In this document: positions 47,476-57,033 of the stretch, piece by piece
How the letters are laid out: every line of letters starts with the position of its first letter
Numbering within the stretch: the stretch's first letter is position 1
Source of the DNA: JACRCT01 sp049841135
GTDB taxonomy: Bacteria; Myxococcota; Myxococcia; Myxococcales; UBA5297
NCBI GenBank assembly: GCA_049841135.1
Contig: JASGHK010000004.1
Location: 3,100,001-3,164,000 of the forward strand
Length of the DNA: 64,000 nt
Direction: 5' to 3'
Translations under genes and position numbers: made by a program
Notes under the pieces: generated by a model
Databases searched by the model: none
Told to the model about the DNA's origin: nothing
The model's input: only the letters and a program-made list of their open reading frames with translations

Positions 47476-48484
47476 ATGAAGCGCATCCTGCTCGCCCAGC
47501 TCGCCACCCTCCTCGCGCTCTGGCAGCTCACCGGCCTGGGTTGCCTGTCGACCGAGTCCACCGACCTCCGCCGCTTCCCCGACGCCTCCGACACCGGCCC
47601 AAGCGCACCTGACGCAGCGGCTCCCGGCCGCGACGCCGGCCCCGGGCCCGACGCCCAGCCGCCCGTACCCGACGGCGCGGTGCGCGTGGCGACGCTGAAC
47701 ACGCACCTGTTCTTCGACTCGGTCTGCGACTCCTACGCCTGCGGCGGCAGCAACTTCGAGCAGGTGCCGAGCCCAGACTGGTTCGAGCGCCGCGCCGACC
47801 AGATCGCCACGGGCATCCGCGCCCTGCAGCCGACGGCCGTTCTGCTGCAGGAGATTCGAGACGCAGACCTGCCTCGACGCGCTGGCAGTCCGGCTCGCCG
47901 ACGTCCTCCCGGTGGCGGTGCTGGGCGAGATGAACTACCCGGGCTCGGTCGACGTGGCGGTGATGGCCCGAGGAACGCTGCTCGAGGTCCGCAAGCACGC
48001 CGCCACTACGCCCCTGACCCGCCCCGACGGCACGACGACATCCTTCGCCCGCGAGCTTCTGGAGGTGCACCTGGACGAGGGCGGGCAGCGGGTCATCGTC
48101 TTCGCCGCTCACTTCAAGTCGCAGAACAGCGACGACCCCGGGCGGCGCCTGGCCGAGGCGCAGGGGGCCGCGAAGATCGTCGCCGCCTCCGCTGCCGAGT
48201 TCCCCGACGCGCTGGTCGTCCTGGGGGGCGACCTCAACGACGACCCAGGCTCGGATCCGATCAATGCCCTGACCGCGAGCGGCGAGCTCCTGCGAGTGGC
48301 GCAGGACCTTCCGCCGGCGGATCAGCTGACGTACCTGGGGTTCGGCGGTCACGCCTTCGACCATCTCTTCGTCGCGACCCAGGCGCGCGGCACCTGCCTG
48401 CCGGGCAGCGTGAAGGCGGTCTGTGAAAACAGCGGCTACGCCGGCTCCGACCACTGCGCGCTGCGCGCCGACTTCGGCTTTTAG
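47476..48484 (+). CDS. endonuclease/exonuclease/phosphatase-family lipoprotein (frameshifted at ~47855)
   Basis: About 335 residues. Lipobox LTGLGC, then a long Asp/Ala/Pro/Gly linker (PDASDTGPSAPDAAAPGRDA). The EEP fold shows VRVATLNTHLFFD, TAVLLQEIE, VFAAHFKSQNSDDP, LVVLGGDLNDDPGSDP and the terminal SDHCAL, with the expected metal-binding Asn, Glu, Asp, Asn and Asp-His residues. The frame breaks at 47853-47857 (GATTC for GATC); correcting it gives QEIETQTCLDALAVRLADVLP. It is likely a surface-anchored nuclease or phosphatase. Confidence 0.87.
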
Positions 48485-48535
48485 CTAGCTCTGCACCTTC
48501 GGTGATCGGTATTGGGCACGAGGCCGTCGCGTGGG

Positions 48536-49105
48536 TCAGGGCGAGCGGCGCAGCGGCGGTTCGAAGGTCGCGAACGGGCGAGGCGCCTCCGGGCAGTCGT
48601 AGAGCGGCACCGCGAGGAAGTCCATCGCCACCCGGTAGTCCTCGCACGACTCCCCGGGGTCCCAGCCGAGGACCGCCCCAGGGTCCTTGGGCTCGTAGTA
48701 CGAGCGCAGGGTCGTCATCTCCATCGAGGAGCCCCGGCGCGCGGCGCGGACCTTTCCGTCCCAGGTGACGAACGTGTCCTGCATGCAGGGCGCCTCGAAG
48801 CAGCGGACCATCTCGACGCCGGTACAGCCGGTCATGGTCCAGGCGAGAGCCAGCGCGTCGTCGTCGAAGACGGGGCGGAGCTCCGCGGTCCGCTGGTCGA
48901 CCTTCCAGTTGTAGCCCGCGTACGCATGCAGGCAGACGCCGTCGTAGGCGCGGTACGGCCCGACGTAGGTGCCGTTCGCGTCGTAGCAGGTCAGGCCCAG
49001 GCCCACGCCGCCATCCCAAGCGACGGTTCGGCCGCTGCCCCCGCAGCCCAGGGCCGCGGCCGAGATCGCGAGGAGCGTGGCGAGCTCCGGAAGGCCAGTG
49101 CGCAT
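48536..49105 (-). CDS. small lipoprotein, unknown function
   Basis: 189 residues; signal LLAISAAALGCGG with lipobox AALGC. The mature part has six cysteines in a likely disulfide-bonded beta domain (LTCYDANGTYVGPYRAYDGVC; TGCTGVEMVRCFEAPC; GESCEDYRVAMDF; YDCPEAPRPF). No family was recognised. It diverges from ybaK across 53 nt. Confidence 0.7.
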   Translation of the reverse strand: MRTGLPELATLLAISAAALGCGGSGRTVAWDGGVGLGLTCYDANGTYVGPYRAYDGVCLHAYAGYNWKVDQRTAELRPVFDDDALALAWTMTGCTGVEMVRCFEAPCMQDTFVTWDGKVRAARRGSSMEMTTLRSYYEPKDPGAVLGWDPGESCEDYRVAMDFLAVPLYDCPEAPRPFATFEPPLRRSP

Positions 49106-49158
49106 GCTCGAAGTATCTTCAATCCCTGGCCCCTCCGTTCGCCGATAATCCCCGCGCC

Positions 49159-49641
49159 ATGAAGACCAACGCCGCCCGCCTCTTGGACAAGCTCGGCTTG
49201 AAGTACGAGCTGCGCGAGTACGACGTCGACCCCGAGGACCTGTCCGCCGAGACGGTCGCCGCCAAGGTCGGCTTGCCCCCGGAGCAGGTGTTCAAGACGC
49301 TCGTCGCCCGCGGCGACAAGACCGGCGTCCTGCTCGCGGTCGTTCCGGGTAACGCCGAGCTGGACCTCAAGGGCCTGGCCCAGGTCTCGGGCGACAAGAA
49401 GATCGAGGTCGTGACGCTCAAGGAGGTGCAGCCGCTCACCGGCTACATCCGCGGCGGCGTCACCGCGCTGGCGTGCAAGAAGGACTACCCGACCTTCGTC
49501 GACGAGACGATCGAGCTGTTCGACGTGGTCTCGGTCTCGGCGGGCGTCCGCGGCACGCAGATCATCCTCGCGCCGGCCGACTACCTGAAGGCCACGCACG
49601 GGAAGGTCGGCGCCATCGCGCGCGACAAGCCGGCCGGCTGA
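49159..49641 (+). CDS. ybaK: Cys-tRNA(Pro) deacylase YbaK/EbsC family
   Basis: 160 residues, full length for YbaK. Signatures: KTNAARLLDKLGLKYELREY, VGLPPEQVFKTLVARGDKTG, AVVPGNAELDLKGLAQVSGDKKIE, TGYIRGGVTALACKK and RGTQIILAPADYLKAT; the catalytic Lys region (VFKTLV) is intact. It hydrolyses mischarged Cys-tRNA(Pro), a trans-editing step. A second tRNA proofreading gene, dtd, lies 400 bp downstream. Confidence 0.93.
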   Translation: MKTNAARLLDKLGLKYELREYDVDPEDLSAETVAAKVGLPPEQVFKTLVARGDKTGVLLAVVPGNAELDLKGLAQVSGDKKIEVVTLKEVQPLTGYIRGGVTALACKKDYPTFVDETIELFDVVSVSAGVRGTQIILAPADYLKATHGKVGAIARDKPAG

Positions 49642-49646
49642 GGACG

Positions 49647-49880
49647 TCAGCCGCGGCGCTGTCTGCCGGCGATGGCCTCGACTCCGAACGCCTGGCCGAC
49701 GAGCCCCACGAAGAGCCCCGCCGCGAGGCCGACCGCGCTGCCGTCGGCGTCCGCCAGCCACATCCCGGCCTGGGCTCCTCCGACCGCCAGCGCTGCCACG
49801 AGCAGGTTGAGACCGACGCACTCTCCGCCGAGCTTGAGGACCGACATGCCGCCGTGGAGGTTCAGGTTGCCCGTCGCCAT
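49647..49880 (-). CDS. small membrane protein, two TM helices
   Basis: 77 residues; two hydrophobic segments (CVGLNLLVAALAVGGAQAGMWL; AVGLAAGLFVGLVGQAFGV) after a polar N-terminus MATGNLNLHGGMSVLK. A strong AAGGAGG is placed 5 nt before the ATG. No family was recognised. Confidence 0.65.
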   Translation of the reverse strand: MATGNLNLHGGMSVLKLGGECVGLNLLVAALAVGGAQAGMWLADADGSAVGLAAGLFVGLVGQAFGVEAIAGRQRRG

Positions 49881-50050
49881 CGCCGCCTCCTTGCCCGCTG
49901 GTTGAGCCTCAGACGGCCATGGGCGGCGTTTTCTTCCCCGCCCCTGCTTTGACGCGGCAGCCTCCCGCAGTCACTCGGGAATCTGGCGAGGTGTGACCCG
50001 CATCACCCAATTCCCGCATCCTTTACATGGGTTCGCGGTACAAGCCGGAC

Positions 50051-50500
50051 ATGCGCGCCGTCGTCCAGCGGGTCTCCCAGGCTTCCGTCACCGTCTCCGG
50101 GCAGGTCGTCTCCTCCATCGGAAAGGGGCTGCTGGTGCTCCTCGGCGTGGGCGCTGGCGACGAGAAGGCGGACCTCGACTACCTCGCCGAGAAGGTCGTC
50201 GGCCTGCGGGTGTTCGAGGACGAGCAGGGCAAGATGAACCGCTCGGTGCAGGAGGCCGGCGGGAAGCTGCTGGTGGTCAGCCAGTTCACGCTCTTCGGCG
50301 ACGTCCGGCGCGGCAAGCGGCCGAGCTTCACCGACGCCATGGAGCCGGTCCGCGCCAACGAGCTCTACCAGCAGTTCTGCGCCGCCTGCCGCGAGAAGGG
50401 CGTCGAGGTCGGCGAGGGCGTCTTCCGCGCCGACATGCAGGTCGCCCTGGTCAACGACGGCCCGGTCACGCTGATGCTGGACTCGAGAAAGCTCTTCTGA
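50051..50500 (+). CDS. dtd: D-aminoacyl-tRNA deacylase
   Basis: 149 residues starting MRAVVQRVSQASVTV, the canonical Dtd N-terminus. It holds the SQFTLFGD box (SQxTL, catalytic Ser/Thr region) and NDGPVT near the C-terminus (GP cis-peptide motif). It clears D-aminoacyl-tRNAs and Gly-tRNA(Ala). The frame extends upstream to 50027 but family sequence starts at 50051. Together with ybaK it makes a small translation-fidelity neighbourhood. Confidence 0.95.
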   Translation: MRAVVQRVSQASVTVSGQVVSSIGKGLLVLLGVGAGDEKADLDYLAEKVVGLRVFEDEQGKMNRSVQEAGGKLLVVSQFTLFGDVRRGKRPSFTDAMEPVRANELYQQFCAACREKGVEVGEGVFRADMQVALVNDGPVTLMLDSRKLF

Positions 50501-50574
50501 CGGCTGCTTTCTCTGCGGCCGGCGAGTACTCTCCCTTCCAGAGACCGCCGGCCGGCACTGAAAGGCAGCACGCC

Positions 50575-51612
50575 ATGCACCGCCTCCTGACCCTCTCCCT
50601 CCTCTCTGTTTCGCTCGGCGTCGCCCTCGCCGTCGGCTGTGGCGACCCTGGTAGCGCCGGACGCGACGCTGGCCACGGCCGGCCCGACGCGAGCTCCTCC
50701 GGCCTCGACGCCGACGACCTGATCATCAACCCCCTCCCCGACACCGGCTTCCGGCCCGACGCCGAGATCGTGGGCCCCACCCTGATCTTCGCGCACACGG
50801 GCACGACTCTCTTCAAGGGCTCGCCGAACACGGCGCCGATGACGCTCGACCCGGTCGGCGACTTCGACTGCGGCAGCCAGACCGACATCGCCATCGACAA
50901 GGACGGCAAGCTCTTCGGCGTCAGCTCCTCGGCCGTCCACCCGATCGAGATCAACGGGTCGACCGTTCACTGCTCGGCCACCTGGACCATCAAGAACTCC
51001 GGCAGCGGCAGCTTCTACGGCCTGACCTTCGCGCCTGCCGGCGTCCTCGGCACCAACGAGATGCTGGTGGCGGCCAACAGCGCCGGCGAGCTGTGGGCGG
51101 TCGACGACCAGGGCAACGCGACCCAAGTCGGCACCTTCGGCACCGTGCCGGCCGACGACGGCCACGGGCACACCTACAAGGCGGCCAACGTCGGCAAGGC
51201 CTGGGAGCTCTCCGGCGACATCGTGTTCCTGACCAACTCGGGCAGCCCGGTCGGCTTCGCCACCGTCGTCGACTGCCCCAACCCGCCGAGCAAGACCGGC
51301 TGCAACACCGTCGACACGCTGGTGGAGATCGACGTGCCCAAGCTCTCGCTGGGCAACAAGACCTCGGTCACCAAGTCCGTCCGCGGTCAGGTGGTCAAGT
51401 CCTCGACCTGCGCCGACACGTCGACCGGCTACGGCAGCATGTACGGCATCGCCGCCTGGGACACCAAGGTCTACGGCTTCTCGTACGCCGGCCACCTCGT
51501 GGAGATCTCCAACAAGGACGGCTCGGCCTGCCTGGTGGAGACCTACGCCGACAAGAAGTTCGCGGGCGCGGGCGTGACCACGCTCGCCCCAGTCATCGTC
51601 GAGCCGAACTGA
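50575..51612 (+). CDS. lipoprotein with beta-propeller-like repeats
   Basis: 345 residues; lipobox ALAVGC then the linker GRDAGHGRPDASSSGLDADD. The mature region alternates strands with repeated GKLFGVSSSAV / GELWAVDDQGNATQVG / KVYGFSYAGHLVEIS motifs, suggesting a six-bladed propeller-type surface domain. It has eight cysteines. No catalytic residues were recognised. The ATG at 50575 has a weak leader (AAAGGCAGC). Confidence 0.75.
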   Translation: MHRLLTLSLLSVSLGVALAVGCGDPGSAGRDAGHGRPDASSSGLDADDLIINPLPDTGFRPDAEIVGPTLIFAHTGTTLFKGSPNTAPMTLDPVGDFDCGSQTDIAIDKDGKLFGVSSSAVHPIEINGSTVHCSATWTIKNSGSGSFYGLTFAPAGVLGTNEMLVAANSAGELWAVDDQGNATQVGTFGTVPADDGHGHTYKAANVGKAWELSGDIVFLTNSGSPVGFATVVDCPNPPSKTGCNTVDTLVEIDVPKLSLGNKTSVTKSVRGQVVKSSTCADTSTGYGSMYGIAAWDTKVYGFSYAGHLVEISNKDGSACLVETYADKKFAGAGVTTLAPVIVEPN

Positions 51613-51654
51613 GCTCGATTGGTCGAACGGTGGGCTGGCTTGGAAGCTCGTTAG

Positions 51655-51796
51655 GTGTGGGCCCGGCTTCCACGCCGAGGTCACCTTCCCGAAAGAGAGC
51701 GTCTTGGGCGCACCTCAGATGCTGAGTCCGGGCACTATCCTCTGGCGCGCCTCAGATTCCACCGATGCTCTGGATGGCCCCGGCTTGGAAGCCGGG
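51655..51796. repeat. pair of inverted CCGGC-type palindromes (dispersed family, copies 4 and 5)
   Basis: GTGTGGGCCCGGCTTCCACGCCG starts at 51655. Its reverse complement, slightly diverged, ends near 51806 (GGCTTGGAAGCCGGGTCCACACCC). The right copy is itself a perfect hairpin CCCGGCTT-GG-AAGCCGGG (51779-51796). Between them a third fragment (TCCGGGCACTATCC, about 51727-51740) resembles copy 1. The cluster sits in the convergent gap between the lipoprotein and the PAP2 gene. Confidence 0.6.
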
Positions 51797-51804
51797 TCCA
51801 CACC

Positions 51805-52710
51805 CTACCGCCCGAAGATGCGCTCGAGCACGTCCGACGAGCCGTTGGGGAGCACGTCGAGGTTGCGCCAGACGCTCAGCCGCACCGAGGCATGGAGCAC
51901 CAGCGCCAGCGCGAACCCGACGAACACGTCCACCAGATAGTGCTGCTTGGTGAAGAGCGTGGACAGGCCGATGCAGAGCGTCGCCAGGAACGCGAACGCG
52001 CCCACCCGCTTGTCGCTCTCCCAGCAGGCCAGCGCCGCGAGCATCGCCGCCATGCAGTGCTCGGAGGGCATGCAGTTCCAGGACACGTCGGTGGCCCAGA
52101 CCATGCTCAGGACCCAGGTCCCCAGATCGTCCTGGGCGGGCATCGGCGGGCGCTCGACGCCCACCGGAAACGCCACGAAGACGACGGAGCAGAAGACGAT
52201 CATCACCAGGTAGCTGATGACCAGGCGGCGCATGACCGCCGGGTCCCGCACCGAGAAGAACGGCAGCACGAAGATGGGGTAGAGCAGCACGTAGAGCAGG
52301 GCGTACGCGGGCCGCAGCAGCATGTTCGACTCGAGCTCGGTCGAGAAGTAGTGGACGCGGCTCGGGTCGGGGAGGCGGCTGACCAGCAGGTAGATGGTCG
52401 CCCACAGCGTGAACATCACCAGGCCGACCAGAGCCCAGCGGGGCCAGGCGTCGGGCTCCTCCAGCGTCCCGCGCCGCTTCGCCCGCCAGGTCAGCGCCGC
52501 CGCCAGCGACCAGGGCACGACGAACAGGGCGACGACGATGGTCCAGGTCGGGTCGGGGTCGATGTGCAGCTTGTCCACGCCCACGAACATCAGCATGGCG
52601 TCGGACATCATCCCCACGACCCACCAGAAGACGAACCGCCGGATCCACGCGCGGCGGCGTGCCGTGGCGGGAGCAAGGGGGCCGTCGTCTGGGGTCGTGT
52701 TCCCTTGCAT
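51805..52710 (-). CDS. PAP2-superfamily membrane phosphatase
   Basis: 301 residues with six predicted TM helices. The phosphatase signature is partly visible: CMPSEHCMAAMLAAL (PSxH motif) and FTKQHYLVDVFVGF (HxxxD motif), as in inositolphosphorylceramide synthase/PAP2 proteins. It is a likely lipid phosphatase or phosphotransferase in the inner membrane. I chose the ATG at 52710 over the longer frame to 52866 because homology starts with the charged N-terminus just after it. It diverges from the sirtuin pseudogene. Confidence 0.85.
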   Translation of the reverse strand: MQGNTTPDDGPLAPATARRRAWIRRFVFWWVVGMMSDAMLMFVGVDKLHIDPDPTWTIVVALFVVPWSLAAALTWRAKRRGTLEEPDAWPRWALVGLVMFTLWATIYLLVSRLPDPSRVHYFSTELESNMLLRPAYALLYVLLYPIFVLPFFSVRDPAVMRRLVISYLVMIVFCSVVFVAFPVGVERPPMPAQDDLGTWVLSMVWATDVSWNCMPSEHCMAAMLAALACWESDKRVGAFAFLATLCIGLSTLFTKQHYLVDVFVGFALALVLHASVRLSVWRNLDVLPNGSSDVLERIFGR

Positions 52711-52786
52711 GTTCACTCTGAGGAAGATGGAGACGATGTCCCGGCTGGGGCAGCCCGTTCCGAGGACCGCTCCAGGAGACCGAGCC

Positions 52787-53341
52787 ATGAACGACCCCGC
52801 CATACTAGCCGCTGCGGACCTCCTCCGGCGAGCGCGAGCTCTGGTGGTGTGTGGCGGCGCAGGCATGAGAGTGGACTCTGGCCTGCCCGACTTCCGGGGG
52901 CCCGAGGGCTTCTGGACGGCCTACCCGCCGTCCAAGGCCCTCGGCCTCGACGTCATGGCGCTCGCCCGCGCTGGTTCCGCGAGGACCCGCCGCTCGCCTG
53001 GGGCTTCTACGGGCACCGCCTGGCGCTCTACCGGGCGACCGTTCCCCATGAAGGCTTCTCCATCCTCCGGCACTGGAGCGAGCGGCTCGCGGGCGGCTCG
53101 TTCGTCTTCACCTCCAACGTCGACGGCCAGATCCAGAAGGCGGGCTTCGCCGAAGATCGCGTCTGCGAGATCCACCTCTCGCAATGCACGCGGGGCGAGC
53201 CTCGTGCGCATCAACGTGCGCGAGGCCCAGGTACGGCGCGGCCAGGTGGGCGTCGCCGCCGGAGCGCTGGAGGCGCTGCGGGCCATCGACCAGGTGCTCG
53301 CGCGCACCTGTGCGTCCCCCGACGGCGCGCCGCCCGTCTGA
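52787..53341 (+). pseudogene. SIR2-family (sirtuin) deacetylase, internally deleted and frameshifted
   Basis: The N-terminus is sirtuin-like (ALVVCGGAGMRVDSGLPDFRGPEGFW), then the frame shifts by -1 near 52966-52972 and continues WFREDPPLAWGFYGHRLALYRAT...SFVFTSNVDGQIQKAGF...CEIH. Directly after, near 53180, the sequence jumps to the C-terminal part RNARGASLVRINVREAQV. The segment that normally holds the four zinc cysteines and the NAD-binding GAG motif (about 85-95 residues) is missing. Translation in any single frame gives no complete enzyme, so it is probably a remnant or a mis-assembled gene. Confidence 0.8.
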
Positions 53342-53444
53342 CCACCTCCCGACGTCTGGCCTGTCCGCCTCCGGTCAGCGCCATCGAAACCGACACCGCG
53401 ACAGGTGCGGGCGGCTTCGGCAGTGAGTACGCCTTGCGGCCGCC

Positions 53445-54092
53445 ATGAGCGTCTTCCGGCCGAGCACCAACACCTGGGCCCGCCTCGCCTTCGCGGCGCT
53501 GCTGGCCGGCCCCGTCGTGGCCTTGGGCTTCGTCCTGCTCTACGCGCGCACCGCCTTCTTCACCAACCAGGCCTACCCCATCCAGCAGCCCGTCCAGTTC
53601 GACCACCGGCACCACGCCGCCGACGACGGCATCGACTGCCGCTACTGCCACGCGCTGGCCACCCGCTCCGCCACCGCCGGAGTCCCCAGCACCGAGCGCT
53701 GCATGGGCTGCCACGCGCAGATCTGGAACAAGAGCCCGCTGCTGGAGCCGGTCCGCGAGAGCTACTTCTCGGACCGCCCCATCCCGTGGCGGCGCGTGCA
53801 CACGCTGCCGGACTTCGTCTACTTCAACCACTCCGCCCACCTCGCCAAGGGCATCGGCTGCCGCAGCTGCCACGGGCGCGTCGACCAGATGCCGGCGGTG
53901 GAGCAGGTCTCGCCGCTCAACATGGGCTGGTGCCTCGGCTGCCATCGCGCGCCGGAGGCCGAGCTGCGCCCGCCCGAGCAGATCGCCAGCATGACCTGGG
54001 AGCCGCCGCCCGACCGCGACCGGCTCGCCCGTGAGCTGGCGGCCCGCTACCAGGTCCACGCGCGCGTGAGCTGCACGACATGCCATCGATAG
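53445..54092 (+). CDS. actA: alternative complex III subunit ActA, pentaheme cytochrome c
   Basis: 215 residues with one N-terminal TM anchor (AFAALLAGPVVALGFVLLYA) and five CxxCH heme sites: CRYCH, CMGCH, CRSCH, CLGCH and CTTCH. It matches ActA, the periplasmic multiheme subunit of alternative complex III, which accepts electrons from the quinol-oxidising core. It is first gene of the actABCDEF operon; the stop overlaps the actB start by 13 nt. The leader before 53445 lacks a clear Shine-Dalgarno, so a slightly different start is possible. Confidence 0.93.
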   Translation: MSVFRPSTNTWARLAFAALLAGPVVALGFVLLYARTAFFTNQAYPIQQPVQFDHRHHAADDGIDCRYCHALATRSATAGVPSTERCMGCHAQIWNKSPLLEPVRESYFSDRPIPWRRVHTLPDFVYFNHSAHLAKGIGCRSCHGRVDQMPAVEQVSPLNMGWCLGCHRAPEAELRPPEQIASMTWEPPPDRDRLARELAARYQVHARVSCTTCHR

Positions 54093-57030
54093 ACGACGGG
54101 CTTCGTCCTCCGGGCCTCGGGCTTCGGGCCTCCGACGCGGAACTCGACCGCGACTCTCGGCTGTCGCGGCGCGGGTTCCTCCAGTTTGCCGGCCTGAGCG
54201 CGGCCTCGCTGGCGCTTTCGGCCTGCGTCCGGCCACCGGCCCAGAAGATCCTCCCGTACTCGAAGCTGACACCGGAGATCGCTCCTGGCGTCCCGCAGCA
54301 CTTCGCCACGGCGCTCACCACGCGAGGCTACGCGCGCGGCGTCCTCGTCACCTGCTGGGAAGGGCGGCCGGTCAAGGTCGAAGGCAACCCGGACCACCCC
54401 GCGAGCCTGGGGGCCACCGGCCTCTACGAGCAGGCCGCGCTCGATCTCCTCTACGACCCCGACCGCGCACGCGAGTTCCGCCGCCGGGGTGGCGCTGCCG
54501 CAGGCCCGGCCAGCTGGGAGACCTTCCAGCGCCAGGCCTTCGAGCGCGCCGACGCACACCTCAAGGACGGCGGCGAACGGCTCCGCTTCCTCGTCGAGCC
54601 GACGGCCTCCCCGCTTCTGCTCGACCTGCGGGCGCGCCTGCTGCAGCGCTTCCCGCGCGCGCGCTTCGTCGCCTTCGATCCCCTCGCTTCCGCCAGCCCT
54701 CCGCTCGGCGCTCAGCTCGCCTTCGGCCAACCCGTCGACGTCCAGCTCGACCTGTCCAAGGCGCGCGTCATCGTCTGCCTGGGCGCCGACCCGCTCGACG
54801 ACGACCCGCAGGCGCTGCGCCACGCGCGCGCCTGGGCCGCCCGCCGCGACCCCAAGGCCGAGATGAACCGGCTCTACGTCTGCGAACCCAGCTTCTCGCC
54901 CACCGGCACCGTCGCCGATCACCGCCTGGCCCTGCGCCCCAGCGAGCTGGAGGCCATGGCGTGGGCGCTGCTGGGGAAGCCTCCGCGCTCCCGGTCGGCA
55001 AGCGGCTGGCCGCACTGCCCATCCCTCCCGACCGGATCACCGGCCGCCCGGAGCTTCGGCGCTGGGCGCACCTCGTGGCCGCCGATCTGGCGTCGCGCCC
55101 GGGTCAAGCCGTCGTCGTCGCCGGGCCGGCGCTCCCGCCGGTGCTCCATGCCCTGACGCACGCAATGAACTGGGCGCTGCGCGCCTTCGACTCCACCGTC
55201 CGCTTCACGCCGCCGCTGCTTCCCGCCTCGACCGCGGCAGACGCCTCCCTGCGCTCGCTCGCGGACGAGCTGCGCTCCGGCGCCGTGGACACCCTGCTCG
55301 TCTCGGCCCACGACCCGGCCTTCACCGCGCCAGCCGACCTCGGCTTCGCGCAGGCGCTGCCCAAGGTCCCGCACGCCGTCTACCACGGCCTCTACGAGGA
55401 CGAGACCGCCCGGGCCTGCGAGTGGTTCGTGCCGGCGGCCCATCCTTTCGAGTCCTGGGGCGATGCCCGCGCCGCCGACGGCACCGCCTCGCTCGTCCAG
55501 CCGCTCATCGCGCCGCTCTTCGGCGGCGTGACCGAGGCCGAAGTGCTGGCCAGCTTCCTGGGCGAGTCGGACCTGGGCGCCTTCACGCTCCTGCGCCGCT
55601 TCTGGCAGGGCCGCGAGGGACCTGGTGCTGCGCTGGAAGCCCGTTGGGAGCGCTGGCTCGCCGACGGCGTCATCCCCGGCACGGCCTCGCAGCCACTGAC
55701 CCTCGAGCCCGACCTGACCGCGATGGCCGGCGCCGTGCGCGCGCTGCCGAAGCTCGCCTCCGCCGCGCCCTCGCGCCTCGAGCTCTCCTTCGCCTCCGAC
55801 CACAAGACGGACGCCGGGCGCCTCGCCAACCTGCCGCGGGTCCAGGAGCTTCCCGAGCCCATCACCAAGCTCGCCTGGGGCAGCGCGGTCCTCGTCAGCC
55901 CCGCCACCGCGCAGCAGCTCGGAGTGAAGGACGAGGACGTGCTCCGGCTGCGAAGAGCTGGGCACAGCATCGACGCCCCAGTGCTCGTCTCCCCCGGGCA
56001 CGCCGACGGCTGCGCCACCCTCTGGCTCGGGCAGGGACGGCGCGCTCCCGCGCTCACGGTCGCCTCGACCGTGGGCGTCGACGCCTTCCCGCTGCGCACC
56101 AGCGACGCGCTCTGGTCGGCCCCCGACGTGGTGATCGCCAAGGCCGCCGGCAAGCACGAGCTGGCGAGCACCCAGGCTCACTTCCGCCTCGAAGGCCGCC
56201 CCCACGCGCCCTCGGCGCGGCGCGACGAGCTCGAGCGCGATCCGAAGCGCTTCGAGGAGCACCGCAGCGAGCTGCCGACCCTCTTCGCGCCCTGGCCCTA
56301 CCCCGGCCACCAGTGGGCCATGGCCATCGACCTCGGCCGCTGCACCGGCTGCGAGGCGTGCGTGCTGGCCTGCGTCACCGAGAACAACATCCCCGCGGTC
56401 GGCTTCGCCCACGTCCGCAACCACCGCCAGATGCAGTGGCTGCGCGTCGACCGCTACTACCTCGAGCCCGAGAAGAAGGGAGGCTCTGCGCCGCCGCGGA
56501 CGATCAACCAGCCCATGGCGTGCCAGCACTGCCGCTACGCGCCCTGCGAGTACGTCTGCCCGGTCAACGCCACCGTACACAGCGACGAGGGGCTCAACGA
56601 GCAGGTCTACAACCGCTGCGTCGGCACCCGGTACTGCTCGAACAACTGTCCGTACAAGGTGCGGCGCTTCAACTTCCTGGACTGGAACTACCGCCTCGCC
56701 GAGCCCGCGGCGCTGAAGATGAACCCGGACGTGACGGTGCGCAGCCGCGGCGTGATGGAGAAGTGCACCTACTGCGTGCAGCGCATCGAGCGCGCGCGGA
56801 TCGACGCCCGCCGCGAAGGCCGCGACCTCAAGGACGGCGAGGTGGTGAGCGCGTGCGCCCAGGCCTGCCCGACCGAGGCGATTGTCTTCGGCGACCTCGC
56901 CGACCCCGCCTCCCGCGTCCGCCGGCTGCACGAGTCGGCGCAGACGACGTTCGCCCTGCACGAGCTGGGCACGCGGCCGCGGACCGCCTACCTCGCGCGC
57001 ATCGAGAACCCGAACCCGGAGCTCGCCTAG
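54080..57030 (+). CDS. actB: alternative complex III subunit ActB, molybdopterin-like plus Fe-S (frameshifted at ~54974)
   Basis: About 984 residues. A twin-arginine-like N-terminus (SRRGFLQFAGLSAASLAL) is followed by a molybdopterin-oxidoreductase-like domain lacking obvious cofactor ligands, as usual for ActB. The C-terminal Fe-S domain has CTGCEACVLAC, CQHCRYAPCEYVC, CVGTRYCSNNC and CTYCVQRI...CAQACP, four clusters. The frame shifts by -1 at 54973-54976 (four Gs, probably five), which restores LLGEASALPVGKRLA. It carries electrons within the complex. Overlaps actA. Confidence 0.92.
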
Positions 57031-57033
57031 GTC

